Assembly (NCBI RefSeq): GCF_020443565.1
Contig: NZ_JAIZZN010000004.1
Coordinates: 124,001 to 188,000 of the forward strand
Reading direction: 5' to 3'
Origin: Clostridium sp. CS001
GTDB lineage: Bacteria; Bacillota; Clostridia; Clostridiales; Clostridiaceae
DNA length: 64,000 bases
The first letter of the stretch is position 1, and each line of letters begins with the position of its first letter. Below are positions 9,475-18,377 of the stretch, one piece after another. Below the pieces are notes generated by a model, which saw only the letters and a program-made list of their open reading frames with translations, was not told where the DNA came from and made no database searches. Position numbers and translations under genes: made by a program.

Positions 9475-10518
9475 CTATTCTACCATATTTAAAGCTATTT
9501 GCTCATCCATTTTTATATCTCGATTAACCACACATCCAACAATATCCATATAGAATCTAGGTGAAAGTCCTGTTCCTGGCCTTTTGAAGTCTAAGTCTGT
9601 TAACTCTATAACTTCCCCTGCTTTTATATCTCTAGTTAATACAATGCTTTTTCTTGCTGCCTTCATAGTATCCACTTCACTTGCATTGTACATCTTTATC
9701 CCAGTTCCTAGAGCCATTTCCACATCTCTAATTGCAACAACCATATTTTTTAGTTCTTCATGACTTAATGAGGCTTTATGATCTGGTCCCTCCATAGTTT
9801 TATCTAAAGTAAAATGTTTTTCAATTATAGCCGCTCCCATAGCTGCTGCTGCTATAGGCACTGTTATTCCTTTAGTGTGGTCAGAGTATCCTGACATAAT
9901 TTTAAAAGCACTCTTTATGGTATTCATTACTTCTAAGTTAACACTTTGTACTCTAGCTGGATAATTTGAAGTGCAATGGAGAACAGCTACTTCTTTATTT
10001 TCTACGGAGTAAATTGAATTTAGAGCTTCTTCAATTTCTGCAAGTGTTGCCATGCCAGAAGATAAAATTATAGGTTTATTAAATTTCGCTATATGTATAA
10101 GTAAAGGAATATTGGTTAAATCGCTTGAGCTAATTTTAAAAGCTTCCATACCTATAGATTCCAAAAAATCAGCGCTTTCAAAATCAAAAGGTGTAGATAA
10201 AAACATAATATCCTTTAGTGTGCAATATGCTTTAAGGTCTATAAAGTTTTCATAAGAAAGTTCTAGCTTCTTTAGCATATTAAACTGAGAATCGCAGATT
10301 CCGATATTCTCCTTTTGATATTCAGCCATATCAGCATATCTAGTTACCAATTTCTCTGTTTTAAATGTTTGAAATTTTATAGCATCCACTCCTGCAAAAA
10401 CAGCCTTATCTACCAGTTCTTTTGCTAAATTTATATCCCCATTATGATTGACTCCTGCTTCTGCTATTATAAATACATGGTTACCATCACCTATAATCTT
10501 ATTTCCTATTTTAAACAT
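9475..10518 (-). CDS. legI: LegI/NeuB-type nonulosonic acid synthase
   Basis: This 347-residue synthase should condense phosphoenolpyruvate with a C6 amino sugar to give the C9 nonulosonic acid. The TIM barrel starts with FIIAEAGVNHNGD and contains DAIKFQTFK, ISSSDLTN, LSSGMAT and EKHFTLDK, all standard NeuB motifs. A C-terminal SAF (antifreeze-like) domain begins near ARKSIV, about residue 285, and would cap the active site of a partner subunit. The start overlaps the end of the upstream CMP-sugar synthetase gene by eight bases and has an AAGGAG site. Legionaminic acid rather than sialic acid is inferred from the cluster. Confidence 0.9.
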   Translation of the reverse strand: MFKIGNKIIGDGNHVFIIAEAGVNHNGDINLAKELVDKAVFAGVDAIKFQTFKTEKLVTRYADMAEYQKENIGICDSQFNMLKKLELSYENFIDLKAYCTLKDIMFLSTPFDFESADFLESIGMEAFKISSSDLTNIPLLIHIAKFNKPIILSSGMATLAEIEEALNSIYSVENKEVAVLHCTSNYPARVQSVNLEVMNTIKSAFKIMSGYSDHTKGITVPIAAAAMGAAIIEKHFTLDKTMEGPDHKASLSHEELKNMVVAIRDVEMALGTGIKMYNASEVDTMKAARKSIVLTRDIKAGEVIELTDLDFKRPGTGLSPRFYMDIVGCVVNRDIKMDEQIALNMVE

Positions 10519-11215
10519 GCATATTCTCCTTTATAATAAGTTCTACAAGTTTTGCATCTAGCATTGTATCAATATCCACAGAGCTTTCCTTGCTCATAAC
10601 ATACGGCATTGAATCTTCATCTACAAACTTTTTCTTGTGTACCAACATATCATTTGAATTTATATATATTGCTCCATTTAATATGTAAAAAATGGGTAAG
10701 TCTTGTCTTCTAAGATTTGGTCCTTCAAAACTTAGAACTTCCTTCAACTTTTCATTTTCTATACTTCTCATAATTACAGGGTTCTCATTAGCTTCACGAA
10801 GACTTACTAAAGAGCTTCTGTTACTTTCCATAAGCTTTTCTATAGCTTCATCTACATGTTCAAATGTTCTTAATGGAGATGTTGGTTGCAATAATATCAC
10901 ATAATCATAACACATATTATTATTTTCATAAAAATCTATAGCATGTAACACTAAATCTATAGATTTTGCACTATCATTTGCTAAGTGCTCTGGCCTTAAA
11001 AATGGCACATTAGCACCATATTGCTGCGCAATATCTTTTATAGCATCACTATCCGTAGACACCACTATTTCGTCTATATATTTAGATTGCTTTCCTGCTT
11101 CTATTGTATAAGCTATAAGTGGTTTACCGCATATATCCATGATATTCTTGTTTAATATACCCTTTGAACCACCTCTTGCTGGAATAATAGCAAGAAACTT
11201 TTTATCCTTATACAT
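10511..11215 (-). CDS. legF: LegF/NeuA-type CMP-nonulosonate cytidylyltransferase
   Basis: The 234-residue enzyme should activate the nonulosonic acid with CTP. The CTP-binding loop is AIIPARGGSKGI at 8-19, followed by VSTDSD and LLQPTSPLR, typical of the family. I start at the ATG at 11215 because AGAGG stands directly before it and homologues begin just before this loop. The frame stays open upstream to 11293 but lacks a good ribosome site there. The gene lies 101 bases after the acyltransferase gene, and its end overlaps legI by eight bases. Its product would be the donor for a transferase in this operon. Confidence 0.88.
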   Translation of the reverse strand: MYKDKKFLAIIPARGGSKGILNKNIMDICGKPLIAYTIEAGKQSKYIDEIVVSTDSDAIKDIAQQYGANVPFLRPEHLANDSAKSIDLVLHAIDFYENNNMCYDYVILLQPTSPLRTFEHVDEAIEKLMESNRSSLVSLREANENPVIMRSIENEKLKEVLSFEGPNLRRQDLPIFYILNGAIYINSNDMLVHKKKFVDEDSMPYVMSKESSVDIDTMLDAKLVELIIKENMHV

Positions 11216-11316
11216 AATTATCCTCTTTTCAGAATCTTCTTCCCGTATTTTCTTATATTCTCTTTTAAACTCAATGAAACACACTATAGTCAAAACTTTT
11301 AGAAATCAGACTTCCT

Positions 11317-12057
11317 TTATTGATTTTTAAGCAGTTGATCCTGCGGCACATCACGAAGTGTTCGAGCAGGATTACCAACTACAATTTTACCTGCCTCCAC
11401 GTCTTTTGTAACCACGCTACCTGCTGCTACAAGTCCATCTTCATATATTGTTTTGCCAGGCAAGATAACTGCTCCTGCTCCAATTCGCCCACCTTTTTTT
11501 ATAGTTACTCCTTTGAAATTTCCAAATCTTTCTTTAGAACGCGCTGCATAATTATCATTTGAAGTGATAACACAAGGCGCTATAAATACATAATCCTCAA
11601 CCTCTGAATAGGCAGTTAAATATACACTAGTTTGTATCTTACAATTAGATCCAACATTGCAGAAGTTTTCGATAGTTGTTCCTCTGCCAATAATTGTTTT
11701 TGAACCTATATTTACATTTTCTCTCACTACTGCAGTATCTGCAATAAGAGTTTTTTCTCCTATTACACAACCACAATAGATAATTACACCGGCACCAATA
11801 AGACATCCCTCACCTATTTTAGCTGGAGCAAGGATTTCTTCACTTTTGAATATACTGTTCACTGCTCTCATTGGCTGCTTACCTATTACTGTATTATCAT
11901 CTATTCTAACATTTTCTTTTATAGAAGTTCCTGCATGTATAACTACATTACTACCTATCACACAATTATCACCTATTACTACCTCATCTTCTATTACTAC
12001 AAAATGTCCTAATATTACATTATTACCCACTTTGCTTTTATCCGAAACATAATTCAT
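11317..12057 (-). CDS. Hexapeptide-repeat acyltransferase, WbpD-like
   Basis: This 246-residue protein is almost entirely left-handed beta-helix. Hexapeptide repeats run from residue 4 (VSDKSKVGNNVILGHF) to about 230. One insertion (about 160-185, SNDNYAARSKERFGNFKG) looks like the loop that carries the active site. It probably transfers an acetyl or other acyl group to an amino sugar. Directly downstream of WbpB- and WbpA-like genes, a WbpD role in a diacetamido-glucuronic acid pathway is likely, but an acylation step on the nonulosonic sugar is also possible. The start has a strong GGAGG site. Confidence 0.7.
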   Translation of the reverse strand: MNYVSDKSKVGNNVILGHFVVIEDEVVIGDNCVIGSNVVIHAGTSIKENVRIDDNTVIGKQPMRAVNSIFKSEEILAPAKIGEGCLIGAGVIIYCGCVIGEKTLIADTAVVRENVNIGSKTIIGRGTTIENFCNVGSNCKIQTSVYLTAYSEVEDYVFIAPCVITSNDNYAARSKERFGNFKGVTIKKGGRIGAGAVILPGKTIYEDGLVAAGSVVTKDVEAGKIVVGNPARTLRDVPQDQLLKNQ

Positions 12058-12090
12058 GAAAATACCTCCTTCTATATAGTATTTCTAAAA

Positions 12091-13179
12091 CTATTTTTTC
12101 ATTTCTAGTGTAGAGAAATCCCCCATTGGGAACTTAACTGGAAGCCCTGTAAGTCTTGATTTGTAAGCTGCAAGTATAATTGACATACCTTTCATTCCCT
12201 CTTCACCGTTTATTAGAGGTTCTCTATCCATATTTATAGCGTCAATCATATCTTTAAATAATGGTGTGTGTCCAAATCCATATACTGAATCTGGGTCTCC
12301 TTGTTGCTGTTTTAATATTTCTTCTTCTGAATCCTTATCGTCCGCAAATTTCCAAGTTTCTATAGAATTAACCGCAAGCCCACCTATAGAAACCGTGCCA
12401 GTTTCACCAAATATACTTAATGTCTCTTCTAAGTTTTTAGGATATACACAAGCAGAGCCTTCAACTATGCCTATAGCTCCATTTTTAAACTTTATGATTA
12501 TTGCACCAAAGTCCTCCCCTTCTATATCTCTTAGGAAAGTACCGCACTGAGCATAAACAGTATCAATTTCTCCGCCCATCATCCATTGCAATAAATCAAT
12601 ATTATGAATACATTGATTCATTAACGTACCACCATCTAGTTCCCAGGTTCCTCTCCAAGGTGCTTGCTGGTAATATCCCATATTTCTATTCCAAAGAATC
12701 CTTGCGGTTCCGTTAACCAACTTACCAAATCTGTTTTCCTCTACTGCAGTTCGTAGCTTTTGAATTGGCTCATTAAATCTATTTTGATGACTAACACAAA
12801 GCTTTACATTGTTTTTTCTTGCACACTCAATCATTTTATCTGCATCTTTGGTTGATAATGCCATTGGCTTTTCAACAATGACATGTTTCCCACTATTCAT
12901 ACAATCCATAGCTATCTCTGGATGATATCCACTTTCAGTAGCTATAGTAACCATATCGATATCAACCTCTTTAAGCATCTCTTTATAATCTGTATAAACT
13001 TTTACTTCTACATTTTCATCTAGTATCTTTATGTATTCATCTTTTTTTGAAATTGCATTAGCTTCTATTACATCACAAACAGCAACAAGTTCAATTTCCT
13101 CTCTATTTTGAGTTATAGCTTCCACATGTTTGTAGGAAATCCTTCCACACCCTATTATTGCAATTTTTAATTTTTTCAT
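12091..13179 (-). CDS. Gfo/Idh/MocA oxidoreductase, WbpB/WlbA-like
   Basis: This 362-residue NAD-dependent oxidoreductase has an N-terminal Rossmann domain (IAIIGCGRISYKHVEAI) and the EKPMA block with its catalytic lysine. The substrate domain contains WNRNMGYYQQAPWRGTWEL and DGGTLMNQCIHNIDLL. The last block resembles WbpB/WlbA enzymes, which oxidise C3 of UDP-GlcNAc uronic acid. I start at the ATG at 13179 because GGAGG precedes it; the frame runs on to 13254 without support. It is separated from the WbpA-like gene by 142 bases holding an inverted repeat. No WbpE-type aminotransferase is visible nearby, so the pathway may borrow another enzyme. Confidence 0.75.
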   Translation of the reverse strand: MKKLKIAIIGCGRISYKHVEAITQNREEIELVAVCDVIEANAISKKDEYIKILDENVEVKVYTDYKEMLKEVDIDMVTIATESGYHPEIAMDCMNSGKHVIVEKPMALSTKDADKMIECARKNNVKLCVSHQNRFNEPIQKLRTAVEENRFGKLVNGTARILWNRNMGYYQQAPWRGTWELDGGTLMNQCIHNIDLLQWMMGGEIDTVYAQCGTFLRDIEGEDFGAIIIKFKNGAIGIVEGSACVYPKNLEETLSIFGETGTVSIGGLAVNSIETWKFADDKDSEEEILKQQQGDPDSVYGFGHTPLFKDMIDAINMDREPLINGEEGMKGMSIILAAYKSRLTGLPVKFPMGDFSTLEMKK

Positions 13180-13212
13180 TTTATTTCCTCCTTTTAGTTT
13201 ATCTAAAACTTT

Positions 13213-13252
13213 GGCATGCAATATTATAAAAAGTTTACAATACTTGCATGCC
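13213..13252 (-). repeat. Intra-operon inverted repeat (9-bp arms)
   Basis: The arms GGCATGCAA (13213-13221) and TTGCATGCC (13244-13252) are perfect complements around a 22-base AT-rich loop. It lies between the WbpA-like and WbpB-like genes. In the direction of transcription it is followed by a poor T-tract (AAAGTTTTAG), so it could be a leaky terminator, a processing site or a protein-binding dyad. Confidence 0.5.
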
Positions 13253-13321
13253 ATAATTTCATTACTTTATATTAGGCATTTTGCCCTGTTATTTCTTTAA
13301 TATAATTTACTAATATAGATT

Positions 13322-14638
13322 TTAAAGCTTATTTATTTTTTCTCTATTGTTTAAAACATGCTTTGTAGCATTTCTAGTATCATATAATAAATTAGCCTCT
13401 TTTACAATTCTTTCATAATCATAACAGCTATGACCTGTTGTAATGATTACTATATCTGCATCCTTAATTTCATTTTCCCAAACTACTGATACATATTCTT
13501 TGCCTTTGTGCTTAAAATTTGGGATAAACGGATCATTTACCATAATATTAGCACCATTCTTTTCTAATTGATCTATAACTTTTAATGTAGGTGACTCTCT
13601 CATATCATCTATATCATTTTTATATGCAGAGCCCATAAGGAGAACCTTTGCTCCATTTAATGCCTTTTTCTCGCCATTTAAAAGCTTCATAACATTTTCA
13701 AGTACAAATTCAGGCATATAGTCATTTATTTGACCTGAAGTCTCTATTAATTTTGTATGATAATCATACTCTTTTGCTTTCCATTCAAGGTAGAATGGAT
13801 CAAGAGGTATACAGTGCCCACCAAGTCCTGGACCTGGGTAAAATGGCATAAATCCATAAGGCTTAGTTGAAGCTGCATCTATAACTTCCCAAATATCAAT
13901 ATTCATTCTTTTGCACAAAATAGCCATTTCATTTGCTAATGCTATATTTACATTTCTAAAAGTATTTTCAAGAATCTTTTCCATTTCAGCTACAGCAGGA
14001 GAAGATACTTCTAATATATCTCCCTCTAGTACACTTCTATATAACATTCCTGCTACTTCCGTGCAACTAGGAGTGCATCCTCCAACTACCTTAGGAGTAT
14101 TTTTTGTGTTAAACTCTTTATTACCTGGATCAACTCTCTCTGGAGAAAATGCTAAGAAAAAGTCTACTCCACACTTTAAACCTGATTCTTCAAGTATAGG
14201 TTTTATTACTTCTTCTGTAGTTCCTGGATATGTAGTACTTTCAAGCACAACTAACATCCCTCTATGTATGTATTTAGCCACACTTCTAGTTGAATCGACT
14301 ACATATGATAAATCTGGTTGCTTATATATATCCAGTGGTGTAGGAACTGCTATACAAACAGTATCAACATCTTTAACAAAACTAAAATCTGTAGTAGCTT
14401 TAAGTTTTCCTGCTTTTACAAGTCTATCTAAATCTGAATCTACAATATCACCAATATAATTAATACCTTTATTTATCATTTGAACCTTTTGATCTTGAAC
14501 ATCAAATCCTATTACTTCATATCCTACCTTAGCCTTCTCTACTGCTAGTGGTAATCCCACATAACCAAGTCCTACTACACCAAGTTTAGCTGTTTTATTT
14601 TTTAGCTTTAATAATAATTCGTCTTTTAGTTGAAGCAT
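13322..14638 (-). CDS. UDP-GlcNAc/ManNAc 6-dehydrogenase, WbpA-like
   Basis: This 438-residue enzyme should oxidise C6 of a UDP-HexNAc to the uronic acid with two NAD. The NAD site is LGVVGLGYVGLPLA. The middle domain holds ESTTYPGTTEE and SPERVDPGN. The catalytic cysteine is in GGHCIPLDPFY. A C-terminal UDP-binding domain carries DDMRESPT. Sequence features fit the WbpA/WecC branch rather than the UDP-glucose dehydrogenase at 49093-50400, which has GACFPKD instead. The start has a GGAGG site and is 55 bases downstream of the CapD-like gene. Whether it acts on GlcNAc or ManNAc is not readable. Confidence 0.85.
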   Translation of the reverse strand: MLQLKDELLLKLKNKTAKLGVVGLGYVGLPLAVEKAKVGYEVIGFDVQDQKVQMINKGINYIGDIVDSDLDRLVKAGKLKATTDFSFVKDVDTVCIAVPTPLDIYKQPDLSYVVDSTRSVAKYIHRGMLVVLESTTYPGTTEEVIKPILEESGLKCGVDFFLAFSPERVDPGNKEFNTKNTPKVVGGCTPSCTEVAGMLYRSVLEGDILEVSSPAVAEMEKILENTFRNVNIALANEMAILCKRMNIDIWEVIDAASTKPYGFMPFYPGPGLGGHCIPLDPFYLEWKAKEYDYHTKLIETSGQINDYMPEFVLENVMKLLNGEKKALNGAKVLLMGSAYKNDIDDMRESPTLKVIDQLEKNGANIMVNDPFIPNFKHKGKEYVSVVWENEIKDADIVIITTGHSCYDYERIVKEANLLYDTRNATKHVLNNREKINKL

Positions 14639-14693
14639 TTTGTTACCTCCTGTAACCTTAAAGGTTTTATTTAATAGGTCAATTTGTGTCTTA

Positions 14694-16532
14694 TTAATTC
14701 TTTCTCTTATAAGTAGGAATCTTTTCTTCCATTAAAGAAAAGATTGCTTCCTTATCTTTGCTTACTACATTTCTAAATTCCTCAATGGATTTCTCAATAA
14801 ATTGTATATCTTCACCTACAGGTTTTTCAACATAAATTTTATTGTGAGAAGTTGATGTTAACGCTATTTCATCCATTAAAAGTTCCTCATAAAGTTTTTC
14901 TCCTGGTCTTAATCCAGTAAACTCAATTTTTATATCTACATCTGGTTGAAGCCCAGAAAGAGTTATTAAATCTCTAGCTAAATCTATTATTTTTACAGGT
15001 GTACCCATATCTAAAACAAATATTTCTCCACCTTTTGCCATACCTCCAGCTTGAATTACTAATTGAGCAGCCTCAGGTATTGTCATAAAAAATCTATTAA
15101 TTTCTGGATGCATTACAGTAACTGGTCCTCCATGGGCTATTTGCCTTTTGAACAAGGGTATTACAGAACCATTGCTTCCCAGTACATTACCAAATCTTAC
15201 AGCCACATATTCAGTGTCACTAACTGTGTCAAAAGCTTGAATTATAAGTTCACAAAATCTCTTGGTAGCTCCCATGATATTTGTTGGATTTACAGCTTTA
15301 TCTGTACTGATTTGAACAAACCGTTTAACACCAGATTCATGACTACATTTTACCACATTATAGGTTCCAATTACATTATTCTTAATTGCTTCTACTGGAT
15401 TATTCTCCATAAGGGGCACATGTTTATGCGCCGCAGCATGAAATACTACATCTGGCTTACTATTTTCAAATATCTCTTTTAATCTGTCAAAATCTCTAAC
15501 CGATGCAATAATAAACTCTTTATCGAGTTCAGGGACCTCATAATTAAGCTCCATCTGTAAGTCATAGGCGTTATTTTCGTATATGTCTAAAACTATTAGT
15601 TTTTTAGGTTTGAATTTAACAATTTGCCTACATAACTCTGAACCTATAGATCCACCGCCACCAGTTACTAATATCGTCTTCCCTTTTATATATTTATCAA
15701 TATCTTCATTGCTTAGTTTAACTGGCTCTCTACCTAATAGATCTTCAATATTTACATCGCGAATCTCGTTAATATTTACTTTTTCATCTACAATTTCATA
15801 AATACCTGGAATTGTTTTTAACTTGCATTTTGTTTGCTTACATATGTTTAATATTTCTGTTTTAGTTTTAAAATCTGCGGAAGGCATAGTGATAATTATT
15901 TCATTAACATCTCTTTCCTCACAAATTGATAGTATCTTATCTCTGCCACCCAATACTTTAATATCATTGATTATTCCACCGCTTTTAGACTCATCATCAT
16001 CTATTAAGCCCACAATAAAATAGTTAAGATCCTTATGTTTTTTAATTTCCTTTACTAACATTGCACCTGCATCCCCTGCACCTACAATTAGTACATTTAG
16101 ATTCTTTTCACACTGTTTATTTTCTCCCTTATTTTGTTCAAATATTCTATACATAATTCTAATTCCACCTAGGGTAATTACGCATAGAAGCCAAAATATA
16201 ATATGCACTGTAAAAGGGAATCTATAATAATTACTCTTAAATAAGATATGGCTAAATAAATAGCTATAAATCATAAATGCTATATTTGCTAAGGTTATTG
16301 AATATACTATAGAAAATAACTCTTCTATAGAAGCATATTTCCACATATTCCTATACAGCTTAAATACTTTATTAAATCCTATTATGAAAATCAGCACTGG
16401 AATTATTGAAAGTCTAAAAAATTCAAGGTCTTTACTCGGGATATTAAAATCAAATCTCAATAGTAGAGATATATATAGTGAAGCCAAAATACAAGCAATA
16501 TCCACTATATAGACTCTTTTATCAGTTTTCAT
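14694..16532 (-). CDS. Membrane nucleotide-sugar 4,6-dehydratase (CapD/PglF/WbpM type)
   Basis: This 612-residue protein starts with about four membrane segments (residues 10-130). A first Rossmann domain (VLIVGAGDAGAMLV) and a catalytic second one (ILVTGGGGSIGSEL, about 286 on) follow. The usual active-site tyrosine is replaced in the STDKAVNPTNIMGATK block, as in the PglF/WbpM group. It should turn UDP-GlcNAc into the 4-keto-6-deoxy sugar for a trideoxy sugar, often the first sugar of a glycan. I start at the ATG at 16532, with AGGA ten bases before it; a GTG at 16541 sits too close to that site. It appears to be the first gene of the operon. Confidence 0.85.
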   Translation of the reverse strand: MKTDKRVYIVDIACILASLYISLLLRFDFNIPSKDLEFFRLSIIPVLIFIIGFNKVFKLYRNMWKYASIEELFSIVYSITLANIAFMIYSYLFSHILFKSNYYRFPFTVHIIFWLLCVITLGGIRIMYRIFEQNKGENKQCEKNLNVLIVGAGDAGAMLVKEIKKHKDLNYFIVGLIDDDESKSGGIINDIKVLGGRDKILSICEERDVNEIIITMPSADFKTKTEILNICKQTKCKLKTIPGIYEIVDEKVNINEIRDVNIEDLLGREPVKLSNEDIDKYIKGKTILVTGGGGSIGSELCRQIVKFKPKKLIVLDIYENNAYDLQMELNYEVPELDKEFIIASVRDFDRLKEIFENSKPDVVFHAAAHKHVPLMENNPVEAIKNNVIGTYNVVKCSHESGVKRFVQISTDKAVNPTNIMGATKRFCELIIQAFDTVSDTEYVAVRFGNVLGSNGSVIPLFKRQIAHGGPVTVMHPEINRFFMTIPEAAQLVIQAGGMAKGGEIFVLDMGTPVKIIDLARDLITLSGLQPDVDIKIEFTGLRPGEKLYEELLMDEIALTSTSHNKIYVEKPVGEDIQFIEKSIEEFRNVVSKDKEAIFSLMEEKIPTYKRKN

Positions 16533-16837
16533 TAAGCTCACATCCTATATTTAGTTTTAAATTTGTTGCCACTCCCCTTAACCATTTTACATCATTTTTA
16601 AAATTATTCAACATATTTTTATACTTCTATTATTCTATAACCTATCATATACTATTATATCTTAAATTTTTCTGTTTGCATAATTTCAAGGAAGTTATTA
16701 ACAGTTTGTTTTTATTCCTTTAAAATTAAAGGTCCAATTTCTCTTAAAACTTACATTGAAACAACCTTAAAAAACTTCAGTCGGAGTATAGAGCCTCCTT
16801 CTGAAGTCGTTGTTATTATAGCATGGAAGATAATGAT
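16533..16837. other. Intergenic region upstream of the glycan operon
   Basis: These 305 bases hold the terminator of the glucosaminidase gene at one end. An AT-rich stretch (16560-16740) must contain the glycan operon promoter. A TATAAT-like hexamer on the minus strand reads near 16655, but I found no good -35 at the right distance. No small gene is convincing here. Confidence 0.5.
16768..16807 (-). terminator. Terminator after the glucosaminidase gene
   Basis: The outer stem is ACTTCAG/CTGAAGT, with an inner GGAG/CTCC pair. On the minus strand it is followed by TTTTTT. It lies 31 bases after the glucosaminidase stop and separates that gene from the glycan operon. Confidence 0.8.
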
Positions 16838-18301
16838 TTAATATAAATACTTAGGGACATCAAAATACAAGTTAGTACTTGTAAACTTATCCATAATTGA
16901 TTTTATGTTTTTTGTTTGCTTACTAGCCCAACCAATATCCGTTGCATATTGGTGAGTTCCAGTTGAGCTTGGATTCCATCTCATTTTATATAATGTGTTT
17001 TGGTTGTAAGCAGTACTATTTATATAATTTTTAGAAATCCACTCCGCACCACCTTCAATTGCTAGTTCAACACTAATCCAACCTTTTGTATATGCATATT
17101 CACTTCCTAACTTTATAGGGTCAGAATCGTAGGCTCCAATACCAAATGTATTATAAGCTACCCTAGGAGGAACATTAGCACCTTTTACTTGCGTTACTAT
17201 AACCCCTCTTGATAAAACTGAGCTACCATTTCCTGTCTCCAAAAAAGAGTGTGCCATCAAATATGCAGGACTAACATTATATGTTTTGGCAGAATTTAAA
17301 TATGCTTGTCCTTTTTCACTTAATACGCCTTTGCCTTGCAAAACAGAATTAATTTCATTAACAGTGATTCCGCCTGTATAGTTTAATTTTAAAAATTGAT
17401 ATTTGCCTTCTGCATTTAGAAAGTTTGCAGGATCCACATAATATTTTATTTCATCTCGCTTTGCCAATATCCACTTACCTAAGGAATCAGTCACTGCGCC
17501 ATTTAGCCCGTATTGAATATCAGTTATTTTATCAAGGGAGTAATTAAAAGTAGTTAATGTAGTATTAGATTTAGTAATATTTATAACCTTTAACTTCCAA
17601 CCTTCATAGGCTTTTGCTTTAGGGTTTTCATTAACTTTACCCCACAATGTAGAATTTGCAGACATAGCCCACACATCTATAACATATGTTCCCGCTTCTT
17701 TTGGCCGCCACAAAATTTTCCCTTCAGAATATTCCGTAATATCATTACTCCACTCATTTTTTGTTGCATTATAAATATGTAATTTATATTGATATGGTGC
17801 TTTCATGCCACTAATATTTTCTATACCATTTATCTCAACATCTTCACCTAACATATACTCTTCTTTATCAATTTTCATATCGCCATTTAGATATACTCTG
17901 TTATTATCATCTCTATTAACACAATTTAAATATGCAATATAACTACTATCATATTCTGCGTTTGAACCCTTTCCTCTCACCCAAACAGATAGTTTGTATT
18001 TGCCTAAGTCAAATACTTTTTCCGGGCTTATTTCATAAGGGACTTGTGCGCTAGTGACTTCTGTATACCCAGATGTAAGTTCTGTCCATAGATTTCGTTT
18101 TTCCTCAAATAAAAACATCCTGTACTGAACCTCTTTCGCATTTTTTGTAGTTAAGTAAAATTTTTCTTTATCTCCTTGTATTAATGGTGATTGTGAAATT
18201 CCAACAAATGAAATAGTAGGCTTGTCCAAAGCTGAAGCAAATTTCGGCGACAAAATAATAATACTAATTGCTAAAATAATTACTGGAAAAATTTTTTTCA
18301 A
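16838..18301 (-). CDS. Exported glucosaminidase with N-terminal beta domains
   Basis: This 487-residue protein has a signal peptide (about 1-25, ending near FASA). Two or three Ig-like repeats of the kind that begin ISFVGISQSPLIQGDKEKFYL follow to about residue 240. The C-terminal domain (about 330-487) is a glucosaminidase of the LytG/AcmA type; the catalytic glutamate is in SFLETGNGSS near residue 355. It should cut glycan strands of peptidoglycan outside the membrane. The start is a TTG at 18301, fixed by AAAGGAGTG eight bases before it. It stands alone between two terminators. Confidence 0.85.
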   Translation of the reverse strand: MKKIFPVIILAISIIILSPKFASALDKPTISFVGISQSPLIQGDKEKFYLTTKNAKEVQYRMFLFEEKRNLWTELTSGYTEVTSAQVPYEISPEKVFDLGKYKLSVWVRGKGSNAEYDSSYIAYLNCVNRDDNNRVYLNGDMKIDKEEYMLGEDVEINGIENISGMKAPYQYKLHIYNATKNEWSNDITEYSEGKILWRPKEAGTYVIDVWAMSANSTLWGKVNENPKAKAYEGWKLKVINITKSNTTLTTFNYSLDKITDIQYGLNGAVTDSLGKWILAKRDEIKYYVDPANFLNAEGKYQFLKLNYTGGITVNEINSVLQGKGVLSEKGQAYLNSAKTYNVSPAYLMAHSFLETGNGSSVLSRGVIVTQVKGANVPPRVAYNTFGIGAYDSDPIKLGSEYAYTKGWISVELAIEGGAEWISKNYINSTAYNQNTLYKMRWNPSSTGTHQYATDIGWASKQTKNIKSIMDKFTSTNLYFDVPKYLY

Positions 18302-18336
18302 TTCAGAACACTCCTTTTGCAGATATTTTGTTTTGT

Positions 18337-18370
18337 ATAAAAGAAATAGCCAGTTTTATCTAGCTATTTC
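18337..18370 (-). terminator. Terminator after galU
   Basis: GAAATAGC (18343-18350) pairs with GCTATTTC (18363-18370). On the minus strand TTTTAT follows. It begins eight bases after the galU stop. Confidence 0.75.
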
Positions 18371-18377
18371 ACTTATA

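Noticed and set aside
13911-14459. Long plus-strand open frame (182 codons) inside the WbpA-like gene
   Set aside because: It is antisense to a gene with clear catalytic motifs, has no ribosome site and its translation has no recognisable domain. Its length comes from the codon bias of the real gene.
15063-15482. Plus-strand open frame (139 codons) inside the CapD-like gene
   Set aside because: It is the antisense shadow of the conserved NAD-binding domain and has no ribosome site or family features.
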